Origin: Bryum argenteum | Lineage: Eukaryota; Streptophyta; Bryopsida; Bryales; Bryaceae | Length of the DNA: 64,000 nt | Assembly (NCBI GenBank): GCA_037043015.1 | Contig: CM073324.1 | Coordinates: 6,779,013 to 6,843,012 of the forward strand | Direction of reading: 5' to 3' | Shown: positions 34,735 to 44,972 of the stretch, piece by piece | Numbering within the stretch: the first letter of the stretch is position 1 | Layout of the letters: each line of letters opens with the position of its first letter | Translations under genes and position numbers: made by a program | The notes under the pieces: generated by a model | The model's database searches: none | What the model saw: the letters and a program-made list of their open reading frames with translations, nothing else | What the model was told of the DNA's origin: nothing

Positions 34735-35085
34735 GTTTTGTTGTTCACTTGCGCTCCCGATGTGTGCGGGAGTGTGCCGTTCTCTCTCCTCTCTCGCCTG
34801 ATCCTTGTTTAGTTTGCTTTTTTAGGAACGTGAGCGTGTTCGTAGTTCAGGGTTTTCATCGGGAGCGTGTCGGGGAGTGTGCGTTCTCTCTCTCGCCTGA
34901 TCTTTTCTGCGTTTCGGAGTGCAGAAACGTGAGCGTGTAGTTTAGGGTGAGGTGTAATTGACGAGCGTGTCGGGGATTGTTCCGTTCTTTCTCTCGGCGA
35001 AGTATTCTACTTTTCCGGACTGTAGAAACCCCAGCGTGTAGTTTAGGGTTGTCAACGAGGAGCGTGTGCGGGCTTCGGCACTATG
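34735..35085 (+). repeat. Three imperfect ~107-bp tandem repeats in the 5' leader
   Basis: Units share CGGGAGTGTGCCGTTCTCTC, CGCCTGATC and ACGTGAGCGTGTAGTTTAGGG-type phrases. They lie just upstream of the RING-like gene, with pyrimidine-rich GAGCTTTCTCCCTCC repeats before them (34590-34680). Probably promoter or 5' leader DNA. Confidence 0.7.
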
Positions 35086-35388
35086 CAGAAGGTTTTTGCA
35101 GGATGGTGCTCTTGATGTGTTTTTGGAAAGCGGCCTAGCGGAGGAAAGGGAGTCCAGCATCGTCGGGGTAGGTGGAGTGCGGCAAAAGTGAGCTGACGCA
35201 ATTCGTGATTTTGAAGGTGAGATTGGTTAAGGTTTAGGGTTTTATGTTTGGTCTTGGCTGTGGCTTTTCGTTTTGAGTGTTTAGTTGCTTCCACTGACAC
35301 ATTTCTTGTGTTCAGCGTTGAAGCTTGCAGGGTGCGGCGGTGCGGGGTGCGGCGGTGCAGGGACAGACGTGTCCATAGCACGAGCAGC

Positions 35389-37939
35389 ATGGGGAAGCGG
35401 AGGAACTACCGTGCAACAGCGGACAGCGATGAAGAGGTCGATTTGTCCTTAGCGTTGGACGATGTAGAAGACAGGATTTCAGTTCTGAGGAAAGGTAGGC
35501 CGCCTCCGCCATACACCTTGGAGGACTTCCGTGACAAGTTTGGCTTGTCCGCTGAAGGTATCAACCCTCACAAAAGCAAGGATACTGTAGAAATTCTGCA
35601 GACAGACCTTGTAGCGGTTTTTGGACCTCAGAGAGGTAAGAGCGGTTTTTTTTTTGGAGATTGCAAGAATGCCGACGTTAGGAACCAGATCAATAGAATC
35701 TACTCTATTGTGTACCAGCATCCCCATGAACCGAAAAACAAGTTGATAGGCAAAGACTTCGCCATAGGAATTGTCGCTGATGTTGTAAAGAAGTTAGATG
35801 TTAGCTGGGCCGCCTTCGCTTCTCAATCAAACAACAATCAGCGCAGCGCGTGGACAAAAAAGATGACCACTGCCCTGCAAGAAAAGGCGAAGCTCGTCCA
35901 GAAATCTTTCGAGGAAGTTGCCGAAGAAGAGGGCTTGGACGAGATGCTGCAGGTACATTTACATGTGCACACCTATTCCATTTTCAGAGTTTAGTGCCAG
36001 CTACATAATTTTGAGGGTTCACTTCTGCTTGTTCGGATCTGCTGTAGGGTCTGCCGATGGTGAAGAATGAGGTGTTGGCTGCAGCATCTCGTCACAACAC
36101 TCCAGCAATGGCAGTTGGCGGAAGGCTTGGAGAATCGTGTGGCTTCATTAGCGACAAGAAGACAGAGATCTCCGAGCTGTTGGCTGTCGTTAGGTTAGAG
36201 CTGCAGTGCATCAAGAAGGATGTGGTCGAAGCGATGAAGGAAAGGGACGTCATCTGTCGGTCGGTGGACAGCATGCGAATGGCGTTGCGGTCAATGGAGC
36301 AGACATGTGAAGAATGTCGCTCCAAGATGGAGGCAGAACCTGACGGAGTTGAGAAGGTGAACTTGAAGATGACGTACGACTTCTACCGGTCTACGTTGAT
36401 GAAGCAAGAAGCTGAATTTGCGAAGATTTCAGCTGAAGAGAAGGTGAAGGTGAACATACACGAATCTCTTCTGAGAAGGACTGAATTTTTAGAGAGCCAG
36501 TTAGCCTCTTTGACCCCCCAATTGCATTCCCTCCAGCGGGGTCAATCTGGATTTGCTCTTCACCCTCACCCTATCACTTCTTCCATTTCATCAAGTTTGA
36601 ATGATGCTGGTGTTATTCATGTCACTAATTGTGTGGTTTGTGATATGCCCTTCCCACTTAGTGACATCGTCGTTTGTAGCTGTAAACACCTGTACCACCC
36701 ATGGTGCGCAGTTACATGGTTTAAGGGTGCTTGGAAATGTAAAGAACAATCTTGTAACACCACAGTGCACCCTAATTGGTACAAAAGCTTTGGTTTTGTG
36801 GAGCCCCATGCTGCCCTTGCGGAGAAGGCTGAGGAATTGGATTGTCAGGTGCTGCGGCAACAAGTAATATGTGAGAGAACCACAATTGCGAAGGGGAAAC
36901 TTCCTGACATTGGTGAGTTCACTTCCTCTCTTAGTCTAATGGTATACTTCACTTCTTTCCTTACTCTTATGCTATACAACCTCATGTACAACGAGTTACT
37001 TTTGATTCATTTTTCAAATACATATAGTCAATGGATAGAGTATGCTAGGAGAGTGAGAAGGTGTGAATTGCTTTAGTGTGTATGAAGTAGATGTAGTTCT
37101 GTGGGGCAGATTCTGGTTTAGTACTCCACGTGAGTACATGTGATACTTCGAAACTTACTTCGCTGTTGACTTAGCTCTTACCAAGTATATAACCTACCAA
37201 CAAATACTTTCAGACATTTATGCAAGTACTTATAGAATTGCACTGAAGTATATATTTGGTAACCTGTAGTAAGGGAACACACTTCGAGTAAGTGTTTGTA
37301 CTTTGCATACGGTACTCGAAGTGTTTGTGTACTCTGCGTATGTTACTCGAAGTATTTTGTGTACTTCGAGTAAGTGTTTGTACTTTGCGCCACAGATGTG
37401 GTAATAGTATGATATACTACATCTTGTACTTGAGAGGTAAGTTTACATACCCTATACAGCTTTTGTTAGTCTATTGTACTATTGCACTAGTATCTTGATG
37501 ACCTATTCCATACTGTAGTGGTATATGATGTTCGATTCGATGCTCGTCTTGGTTATTCTGGACTACTTTGATGCTCGGCATTAATCTTTATGCTGTTGGT
37601 TTTGTAGGTTCATCTCAACCATTGCCCTCCGGCCCTGGCTCCATCTGTACAGGAGTTTGGAGTGATGGAGAAGCCAGCCAAGCCGTGAACCCGCAGTTCA
37701 AGCTGGAAAGATCAAAGATCAAGGATGCCGAAGATGACAGTGCCAGGAATACTCCTGACTCGGATAGGGTGAAGAAAGATGCTCCTGAGACCTTGGGACA
37801 AGCAGATAGTCCTCTACATGGTTTAGTACCAAGAACTTTAGATGCTGATTTGGGATTAGGCAGTGGCGACAATGATTCGCCAGCACCTAATACGACCAGG
37901 GTTGTCTTATTAGACACAATTTTGGGAATGTCTGTCTGA
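35389..37939 (+). CDS. Unknown protein with RING-like Cys/His cluster, 3 exons
   Basis: Function unknown. Exons 35389-35952, 36048-36912, 37608-37939, GT-AG junctions, 586 residues. The N-terminal third (about 40-160) is a compact region I do not recognise. Residues about 200-360 are charged and helical with likely coiled coil. At about 383-432 there is CVVC...CSC-K-H-x2-H-x2-C...C...C, a RING-type spacing that could bind two zinc ions and support ubiquitin ligase activity (inference). The tail is acidic and Ser/Pro-rich. The ATG context GCAGC-ATG-GGG and the open frame set the start, though the frame continues upstream to about 35248 without another ATG. The last 12 or so codons read into sequence that may be the terminus of the hAT element (from about 37899), so the native end may have been displaced. 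Confidence 0.6.
37130..37600 (+). other. Intron 2 with short TACTCGAAGT repeats
   Basis: Within intron 2 of the RING-like gene, about 37280-37395 carries several imperfect copies of TACTCGAAGTGTTTGTGTACT and its partial inversion. No exon is evident. Confidence 0.5.
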
Positions 37940-38799
37940 TTTGTCGTATTGGACATGTCTGTTAGACGTCGAGTCGACGAAAATGTCGACCGTACCAAAA
38001 ATTACATAGTAAAAAGATTTACCTTGAGGTAAAAAGCTATTTTCCTACGTGGCGTAGGGTTGATAATGACGTGGAAAATCAAAATACACGTCACAGTGGG
38101 CGACCGCCGGTGGGCGACCTCGCTAGGCAACTGACGGTCGTACCGGGGCGAACGTCGGTCGCCTACTGCGACCGCCGATCGCCCTGGCTGCCGCGAGAAG
38201 ACGACCGGCGGTCCAGTATGGAGACCGGCGGTCGCCCTAGCAACCGCTAGTAGGCGACCGCCGGTCCAGTACTGAGCGACCGACGATCGCCCAGGGCGAT
38301 CGTCGGTCGCTTATAGCGATCGGCGGTCGCCCTGGCAACCGCTATTAGGCGACCGCCGGTCTAGTACTTAGCGACCAACGATCGCCCAGGGCGATCGTCG
38401 GTCGCTTATGGCTATCGGCGGTCGCTGTGGGGGTAGCGCCCATGTGGCGATGTGTGTGGTGACCAGCACTATGGTTGTATATGAAACAAGAAAAATATAT
38501 CCATATTGGTACAAAATGAGCTTCAAAGCATTTTTATGAATACCTTTTTATTGGAAACAAGGTCAATGGTGCATTTCATAGTACAAATTTGCGCATATCT
38601 ATAATCATAGTATTCATATATATGATGTAACTATTACATATACCAAACTATATGTATTATACTCCCGAAACATACTAGGATACCAAAGTATTGTAAGCTA
38701 ATAGTTGCCCTACTTGCAGTACATTGTAGTATTGTATCGAGTACTAACAATGAACTTTGTGCTTCCAATCCAAAATAACAAAATTCTAATAACCCGTCT
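37940..38799. other. 3' region of the hAT element
   Basis: Contains the GC-rich palindromic array (38094-38440) and AT-rich DNA up to the transposase stop codon. The outer terminus of the element is not certain; CAGGGTTGTCTTATTAG at 37899 has the CAGGG start common among hAT ends but no matching right end was found. Confidence 0.4.
38094..38440. repeat. GC-rich palindromic array 1
   Basis: Many copies in both orientations of GCGACCGCCGGTC and GCGATCGTCGGTCGC. Two larger units of about 93 bp (38243-38335, 38336-38430) each contain a long hairpin; the one at 38276-38310 is a perfect 17-bp stem around one base. The array lies about 360 bp beyond the hAT stop codon. Confidence 0.9.
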
Positions 38800-41700
38800 T
38801 TAGGTATCCTTCAATGTATACGTATCGTCGCTTGATACTTCATCTGCGTTTGGATCGGTTTCACCTAGAGAGTCATCAGTGCTTTGGTCGCCATCCTCGT
38901 CTTCATCCTCTGTCTCATTGCGTACTTCACACTCAACCTCACTCGCCAAATTGCGCAATTCCGTGTCCGTGGTTGTTTTCTTGTTCATCAGAACGAGGCG
39001 CTTCAAGGGCCGTGAAGCATTAGTGATCCCGTTTGCGTTCGATGGTAGATGGCGCATTGTACGTGTATTCGGATTATTGGATGAAGCAATCCCAGCCTGG
39101 ACTTCTTCATGTACGCGTGCTCCTTTCCGACATCGTCGATCGTGTGCCTTCCTCAAACGCTTCTGGCCTCGTGTAATACGATTGCGAGGTTGTGTAGATG
39201 GCCCGACGTCTCGTGCCACTGCCAATGTCCGGTTGCATGTTGGACTTGTTGGTTCTATCTTGACCTCCATCTTCGGCAATACCATACGAGTTGTATGGGC
39301 CCCTTTGGGTTGGGTAACCCTTGGGAACAATTGTTGTAGAGGTACATCGGAGTCATCTCCGTTAAGAGTTGAATTCCTTGATCGAATGGTTGAAACTCTA
39401 GGTGACCCCACTTCCATGCAACCTGAATTGGATACATCGTCAGGTTCCACTTTAATTTGGTCCATTTGAACTCCTGTCGTGGTGACCGTGCCCTTCACAC
39501 CCTCAAGTTTATCGTCGTTGTTAGAGTGTGGGCTGCCTTTAAGTGGACCAATGTTCTCTTCATCCATCCGGTTTACCAAGTCTTGTTTCGCTAGGCAGGT
39601 ACTCTCTTGGAGTTGTAAATTTGCCACTCCTTCTCCTTCTGTGTCGCTGGCAAATACCGCAAACTGGCGAGGCAGTTGTGGAACATCCTGGTCGTCATCG
39701 AACTCAAACGGGTCCTTGACATGAATAGTCATGTTTCCTTCGTTGTCGTTCCAATTCTCTAGGTCGTCGTGTTCGCTACCGTCATTGACATAATTGTCGC
39801 CATCGGCCTCCGAGTTATCCATGAATACACCATCATCCCATTCATTGTCCGGTACATAGTCTTCTTCGTCAGAGTCCTCTTCTTCTAAGTAATTTTCGTA
39901 CCACGTTCTCGGCGATTTCGTACGTTTCTGGCGCTCGAGTTTGGCGTTCGCATAGATGTACACAAGGTCCTCTGCTTTGGAAGTTGACAACCGATTCCTC
40001 ACTTTGTTGTGCACGAAAGAGTACATGCTCCAATTCCTCTCACATGATGAAGCTGAACATGGCAATGCCAAAATCCTCTTCGCAATTTTTGGCAAGGCAT
40101 TCCCCCCGACTTGATGCCACCATTGATGTGGTAACAAGTCATAGTGAGCTGGATCAGGGGCCTCTGAATTGGTGTTAAATGGACCCGTCCTCTCCTCATA
40201 TTGTATGAGTTCCCGCACCACTTCCTCATAGACCACTCCCATTGGGGCGCTAAGCTTCCTTATGACCCGGTTTAAAGCTCTTCTTGCTTCTCCATTGTTT
40301 TGAATTGCTCCAATATTTGTCAAATAAGGGTTCAACAAAGCTGTTGCATAGTGGAGGTCTGTGAGCATCATCTCCCATCGTTTTTGAAATGCATCCTCAT
40401 ATTTTGTAGCAATGTCGGGGGATAGTTCAAATGGAGGTTCACGCAAAGAGAACACGTGTTCCTTAAGGTCCGACATGATCACATACGCCCTGGGCATGGC
40501 TGGTACTTCCCCGTCGAACTCCCGAAGAGCTAGGAGTACTGGTTCAACTACTTTGACAAACTTCGTACAATTCTCCCAGAACTCATCGCTCCTAATGCTA
40601 ATCCGCACATTCCTTGCCTTTGTCTGTAACTGGTGACTGTTTTGCCTGTTGAACAATGTTTGGACAAACACATGCCACTCCGGATCGATCACCATGTTGT
40701 TCAGAGGTTGTTGTAGCTTTAACAACCGCTCTATCATCAAGTAGTTTGTTGCAAATCGAGTCTGAGGTGGTACCTTGAGCTGGAGCTTCGGCGAGTACTT
40801 CCTGAATAGAGCAAGGGAGACGTGGGACCCCTTAATAAATGTGCACACTCTCTTGGCTTGCTCCACCAATTGCTTAACCCACGCCTCTTTCCTCCAATCT
40901 TCCAGAAGGAGGTCTAGAATATGTGCCGCACAACCTTGTCCATACAAGTGAGGATAGTCTATCTGCAACTTCTTCACAGCACCTAACATGGAGCTTGCAT
41001 TGTCGGTGCATATCTGCACGATGTTTTGTGGTCCAACCTCCTCTATGTACTTCGCCATTTCATTTGCCACATAAGCAATGCCCTTTTTCTTCCTTGTAGT
41101 ATCCACTGATCCCAAAAACACCTCTCCCACTGGGCAAACGAGCATCATGTTAATGAGCGGTCTGCTTGTGACATCGGACCACCCATCTGAGCATATTGTT
41201 CCTCCGTACTTCTCGATAGAAAGTTTTGTTCGATCCTCTACCGACCTTTGCACAGCCGCCTTCTTCGCCTCGAGCATCGTAGTCCTAATAGCATGATACA
41301 AGGGTGGTTGATATCCACCAATACCGGCCTTTGCTGTCTCTTGAACGGCACTTATGAATGCTGGATGTCGTACGACATTGAATGCAATGTTTGCCTCATA
41401 GAAAAATGAAGCCCACTTTGCATCCAAATTTTGCCTAATGGCAAGATCAAAACTATCCTCCATACTCCTATGCCCATGTCGCCGTCCACTAGAGAGTGTA
41501 GAGATCCTTTGTCCATTGCTGCCATGACTCCCCTTGTTAGAGGATGGCACCTGATTAGACCTTAGGTTAGGGGATGGCACTTGTACAGAGTTGATGCGAG
41601 GGGTATCTATGTTCTCTGTAGTTTCCCTTGCCGCATATGGTATGCCGGCATCCACTCGTGAGTCAGGAACAACATCCGCATAAGAAATGTTGTTCTTTGG

Positions 41701-41934
41701 AACTATCCCTCCGCAGTCACGGAATAGCTCGAGAACTCCACGGGGCAACCTCGTACACCGGGATAATGGGGAATTGTGAGGATATCCAAAATGAGCAAAT
41801 GCTCGTTGCCTTACAAAGACTGTGCTTTTCCCACAGAATAAGCACACGCGAGTATTTGGCTTGTCGTTCCGTTCCGTGGATACTCGTAGCCACTCGTCCC
41901 ATTTGCGAGTGTCTCTTCTATTATCTGGTACCCC
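38800..41934 (-). CDS. hAT-family transposase (main exon, start displaced by a retrotransposon)
   Basis: DNA transposase that binds element ends and moves them by cut and paste. The frame is open for more than 1,040 codons. Counting from 41847: BED-like Cys/His region at 2-25 (CLFCGK...HFGYPH), DUF659-like core with catalytic candidates D221 (SDGWSD) and D282 (CTDNAS), and a C-terminal dimerisation region at about 567-640 with E603 in SSCERNWS. After it comes an unusually long tail of about 375 residues, acidic, then Arg/Lys-rich (RGQKRLRKAHDRRCRKG), then acidic again. The frame runs upstream to 41934, where TSD plus LTR sequence begins; the first eight codons are at 48114-48137 on the far side of the insertion. 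Apart from that insertion no stop or frameshift is visible. GC-rich arrays flank the gene on both sides. Confidence 0.92.
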   Translation of the reverse strand, partial: GVPDNRRDTRKWDEWLRVSTERNDKPNTRVCLFCGKSTVFVRQRAFAHFGYPHNSPLSRCTRLPRGVLELFRDCGGIVPKNNISYADVVPDSRVDAGIPYAARETTENIDTPRINSVQVPSPNLRSNQVPSSNKGSHGSNGQRISTLSSGRRHGHRSMEDSFDLAIRQNLDAKWASFFYEANIAFNVVRHPAFISAVQETAKAGIGGYQPPLYHAIRTTMLEAKKAAVQRSVEDRTKLSIEKYGGTICSDGWSDVTSRPLINMMLVCPVGEVFLGSVDTTRKKKGIAYVANEMAKYIEEVGPQNIVQICTDNASSMLGAVKKLQIDYPHLYGQGCAAHILDLLLEDWRKEAWVKQLVEQAKRVCTFIKGSHVSLALFRKYSPKLQLKVPPQTRFATNYLMIERLLKLQQPLNNMVIDPEWHVFVQTLFNRQNSHQLQTKARNVRISIRSDEFWENCTKFVKVVEPVLLALREFDGEVPAMPRAYVIMSDLKEHVFSLREPPFELSPDIATKYEDAFQKRWEMMLTDLHYATALLNPYLTNIGAIQNNGEARRALNRVIRKLSAPMGVVYEEVVRELIQYEERTGPFNTNSEAPDPAHYDLLPHQWWHQVGGNALPKIAKRILALPCSASSCERNWSMYSFVHNKVRNRLSTSKAEDLVYIYANAKLERQKRTKSPRTWYENYLEEEDSDEEDYVPDNEWDDGVFMDNSEADGDNYVNDGSEHDDLENWNDNEGNMTIHVKDPFEFDDDQDVPQLPRQFAVFASDTEGEGVANLQLQESTCLAKQDLVNRMDEENIGPLKGSPHSNNDDKLEGVKGTVTTTGVQMDQIKVEPDDVSNSGCMEVGSPRVSTIRSRNSTLNGDDSDVPLQQLFPRVTQPKGAHTTRMVLPKMEVKIEPTSPTCNRTLAVARDVGPSTQPRNRITRGQKRLRKAHDRRCRKGARVHEEVQAGIASSNNPNTRTMRHLPSNANGITNASRPLKRLVLMNKKTTTDTELRNLASEVECEVRNETEDEDEDGDQSTDDSLGETDPNADEVSSDDTYTLKDT

Positions 41935-41939
41935 GTTGG

Positions 41940-42446
41940 TGTCAGGGACACGGAAACAGATGATAAGAATATGTGGAAACTAACAAGAACTGACAGGAGC
42001 TTGAATTAACAAGAAGAGTACACGAACAACAACAAGAGAGATGAGCTAGAGCTCCAAGAGATGCGTTGTCGAGACTGAGGTTGCCCTCAGCCTCGACTCC
42101 TATATATACTAGCTAAGAAGAAGGTTCTCCAGAACCTTCCTCAACCTAGGACCTTCTAGGACCTTCCAAGAACTTCCAAGACCTTCCAGAAGCTTCCAGG
42201 GCCTTCCGGAAACTTCCAGGGCCTTCCGGAAACTTCAAGGACCTTCCAAAAACTTCCAGAGACTTCTAGGAACTTCCAGAAGTTTCCGGAAGCTTCTAGA
42301 ACCTTCTAGAACCTTCCTAAGTTGTCTACCTAGTACGTGGCCGTGACACAGGGAATCTTCAAGGAATCTTCGAAGAATCTTTTAGGGAATCTTCAGAGAA
42401 TATTTTAGAAGAACCTTCTAGAAACTTCTTGTGTATGTCCGTGACA
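41940..42446 (-). repeat. 3' LTR of element 1 (507 bp)
   Basis: Starts TGTCAGGGACACGG and ends TATGTCCGTGACA. TATA-like TATATATA at 42101-42108. The U3 part is almost entirely GAA/TTC pentamers. Paired with 47631-48113. Confidence 0.95.
42274..42316. promoter_or_regulatory. Nine-pentamer heat shock element in LTR
   Basis: TTC and GAA alternate with exact 2-nt gaps nine times (42274 to 42316), the consensus for heat-shock factor binding (three pentamers already suffice for a trimer). More HSE-like sets lie at 42120-42240 and 42355-42425. On the minus strand these lie upstream of the TATA-like box at 42101, i.e. in U3. The 5' LTR keeps eight phased pentamers at 47946-47983. Confidence 0.88.
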
Positions 42447-42557
42447 TCACCTCCCCTTCTAGCTTCGAGGTCTCAGGTAGCAACGTTGTTGTTAGTCAAT
42501 ACCAACGCAGAAAATGAAAATCGCCGCATGACATCCGCAATAAACTCCAATTGTTGT

Positions 42558-42848
42558 TCACGAGGCAGAGTGGTTCATCGGTCCTTGAAGCCAACGATAG
42601 TGGCCGACGCCTTCCACTTCTGACCAAGCGTGAACTTCTGTGTCTTCGTTATGGAATTGTCCTGCAAACACACCTTCTGGCAGACCATTGAAAGTGGGCT
42701 CGACCTCAAATACAATCACCAGCGATCGATTGCTCGGAATCCTCCGTCGGCGTCGTGGCGTAGGCGGTTCTTCATCTCTGGGTCGCCTTCGAGAGTTGGT
42801 TGGTTGAGATGGCATAACTGGTATGCTATCTATCTCTTGACTATCCAT
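42558..42848 (-). CDS. Accessory ORF between integrase and 3' LTR of element 1
   Basis: A 96-residue frame from a clear ATG (42848), intact although pol is full of frameshifts. It contains a very basic Pro/Arg stretch (RRRPRDEEPPTPRRRRR) that could be a nuclear localisation or nucleic-acid-binding segment. No known domain. Such 3' extra ORFs occur in some plant retroelements; function unknown. Could also be a chance frame. Confidence 0.4.
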   Translation of the reverse strand: MDSQEIDSIPVMPSQPTNSRRRPRDEEPPTPRRRRRIPSNRSLVIVFEVEPTFNGLPEGVFAGQFHNEDTEVHAWSEVEGVGHYRWLQGPMNHSAS

Positions 42849-42975
42849 GACTAAAAACCAAACTATGACTATAGAGAAATTCTATCTAGAACAAAATATG
42901 TAAATCAAATGTGAATCAAGGTTGTGTTCACTCTCCCCCTTTTATTCTCCTGAGTGGGCAAGCGTCAGAGAGAAG

Positions 42976-43485
42976 TTATCGTCGGAAAGGCTTAGGTTTA
43001 TGAGGATATCGTTGATGAAATTCCTGTACCTTTTCCGGCGCATTTACAAGATTTTCGGCATGTTCCCACGTTCTTTCATTGATGTCGTATCCGCTCCAAT
43101 GCACAAAATACTCCAAGTTTTCCCTTCTGCGCCGTGAATCCAATACTTTATCCACCTCATATTCCTCGTGGTTCTCAATTTCGATACTAGGTGGCGGCCC
43201 TCGCACTCTTCCCGGAAAAGTCGACTCTCGATAAGGTTCCAATAAAGACACGTGGAAGACTGGATGTACCTTCATAGTAGCTGGTAACTCCAACCGATAC
43301 GCCACTGAATTGATTTGTTTCTGGATGGCAAATGGTCCCAATTTTCGATAGTCCAACTTATCACACGGCCGCTTGGTCTTGATATTCCGTCGAAGCAGCC
43401 ATACTTTATCTCCGATCTTGAAAGTAGGTGCCTCATTCCGAAATTTATCTGCGGACGCCTTGTACAACTCTTGGGCAGTTTGCAA
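42976..43485 (-). pseudogene. Integrase C-terminus with chromodomain (element 1)
   Basis: Contains the integrase C-terminal fold (FKIGDKVWLLRRNIKTK...KLGPFAIQKQI) followed by VHPVFHVSLLEPY and a chromodomain (YEVDKVLDSRRRRENLEYFV, then HWSGYDINERTWE). Chromodomains of this position target insertion to marked chromatin. This segment is open, but its link to the integrase core is broken by frameshifts. Confidence 0.93.
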
Positions 43486-43566
43486 TTGAAGTCTCAGCGT
43501 TGCTTGAAGTTCCGATAGCTGCTTCGCAAAATCTTCTTTTCTTTGGGTTGTTATTGGCCATCAATT

Positions 43567-44345
43567 TCATAAATCAAGCTTCGGGTGGTATCCGTAGTTG
43601 GCAAAGAATGGTGTTTGTTGGGTCGACGCATGAATAGTGTTGTTGTAGGCGAACTCGGCAAGCGGTAGATACTCGATCCAATCGTCTTGCTGATAGTTGA
43701 TGGTGCAACGTAGATACTGCTCCAATACTTGATTCACCCGTTCCGTCTGTCCGTCGGTTTGAGGATGAAATGCCGAAGAAAGCTTGATATCCACCTTCAA
43801 TATCTCAAATAGAGATTTCCAGAACTTGGAGACGAACTGGGTTCCGCGATCCGACACAATATCATCTCAAGCAAGCCGTGATAACGATATACATTATCGA
43901 AAAGAGTCTTGTCAGTATCTTCGCTCGACGATGTCTTCTTGCAAAGTAACAAAATGCGCCATCTTCGTCACCGATCTACCACAACAAAGATCTTTGTCAA
44001 ACGAGTTTGAAGGCGGCGGTCCGTAATGAAATCTATGGAAATCAAGACCATGGTCGATGCGGGATAGGCAATGGCCGCAAAAAGTCCATAGGGCGATGCC
44101 GAGGGTTCTTCGACCTTGAACAAATATCACAAGAGAGAACAAACTCCTTCACATCCTTCCACATTTAGGGCCACCGTGAAGTCTCGAAATAAGCTCCAAT
44201 GTCTTGTTGTATCCAAAATGTCCTGCAGCTGGAAAGTCATGGCGTGATTGGAGGACTCGAAGTCGTGTTCGTCCCTTAGGAATATACAGTCGCTCTTCAA
44301 AGTACAAAAGATCTTCCTCCACCTTGAACTTGTCATTATCAGCAC
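43567..44345 (-). pseudogene. Integrase zinc-binding and catalytic core (element 1)
   Basis: [15 protein letters not shown] (second catalytic Asp), [14 protein letters not shown] (catalytic Glu) and [16 protein letters not shown] are clear at 43567-43857. The first Asp region and zinc finger (43858-44345) are split over several frames by indels. Confidence 0.9.
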
Positions 44346-44453
44346 GCTTCTTGATCTCGAGAGCTACGCATTTTCAATTGTCGCATGACGTATCCTGTTA
44401 AGGAAGTCCGTCAATTGGCATGACAATGAGCGCAAATTCTAAAATGCTCGGTT

Positions 44454-44972
44454 TCAGAATGTGGTGCATTGTTGATCAAACGCCGCTTCTCCAAATTTAG
44501 GCGCGCGATACGATCTCCTCGATAAGGCATCGGATAGTCCTTGTTGCTTCCCAGGCCGATAGGTAATAACAAAGTCAAATCGTGACAACGACATATTCCA
44601 TCGAGCTTGACGTCGATTCAAGACTCGAGCCGACATAAAGTACTCCAAATTCTTGTGATCCGTGTATACGGTCCCTGGATGTGCAGCGCTTTCGAGAAAG
44701 TGTCGCCACTCTTGGAAGGAATCTACTATTGCAAGAAGTTCCTTATCGTGGATTTCATAATTGATTTCAGCAGCAGAAAACTTTCGAGAATAGAACGCCA
44801 CTGGATGAAGCTTCCCGTCCACGTCCATCTCAGCAAAGTACGGCTCCCAAAGCAAAATCGAAGCATCGGTCTCCAAATAGAAGGCCTTTGTAAAGTCAGG
44901 ATGTACCAAGATTGGAGCTGTGATAATGCCATCTTGAGGTCTTGGAATGCCTTTTCTGCTTGAGGTCCCCAT
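44454..44972 (-). pseudogene. RNase H of element 1
   Basis: FYLETDASILLWEPYF, KLHPVAFYSRKFSAAEINYE, KELLAIVDSFQEWRHFLE and VYTDHKNLEYFM are the standard Ty3 RNase H motifs, followed by the DALSRR tail. Open for 172 codons. Confidence 0.93.
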
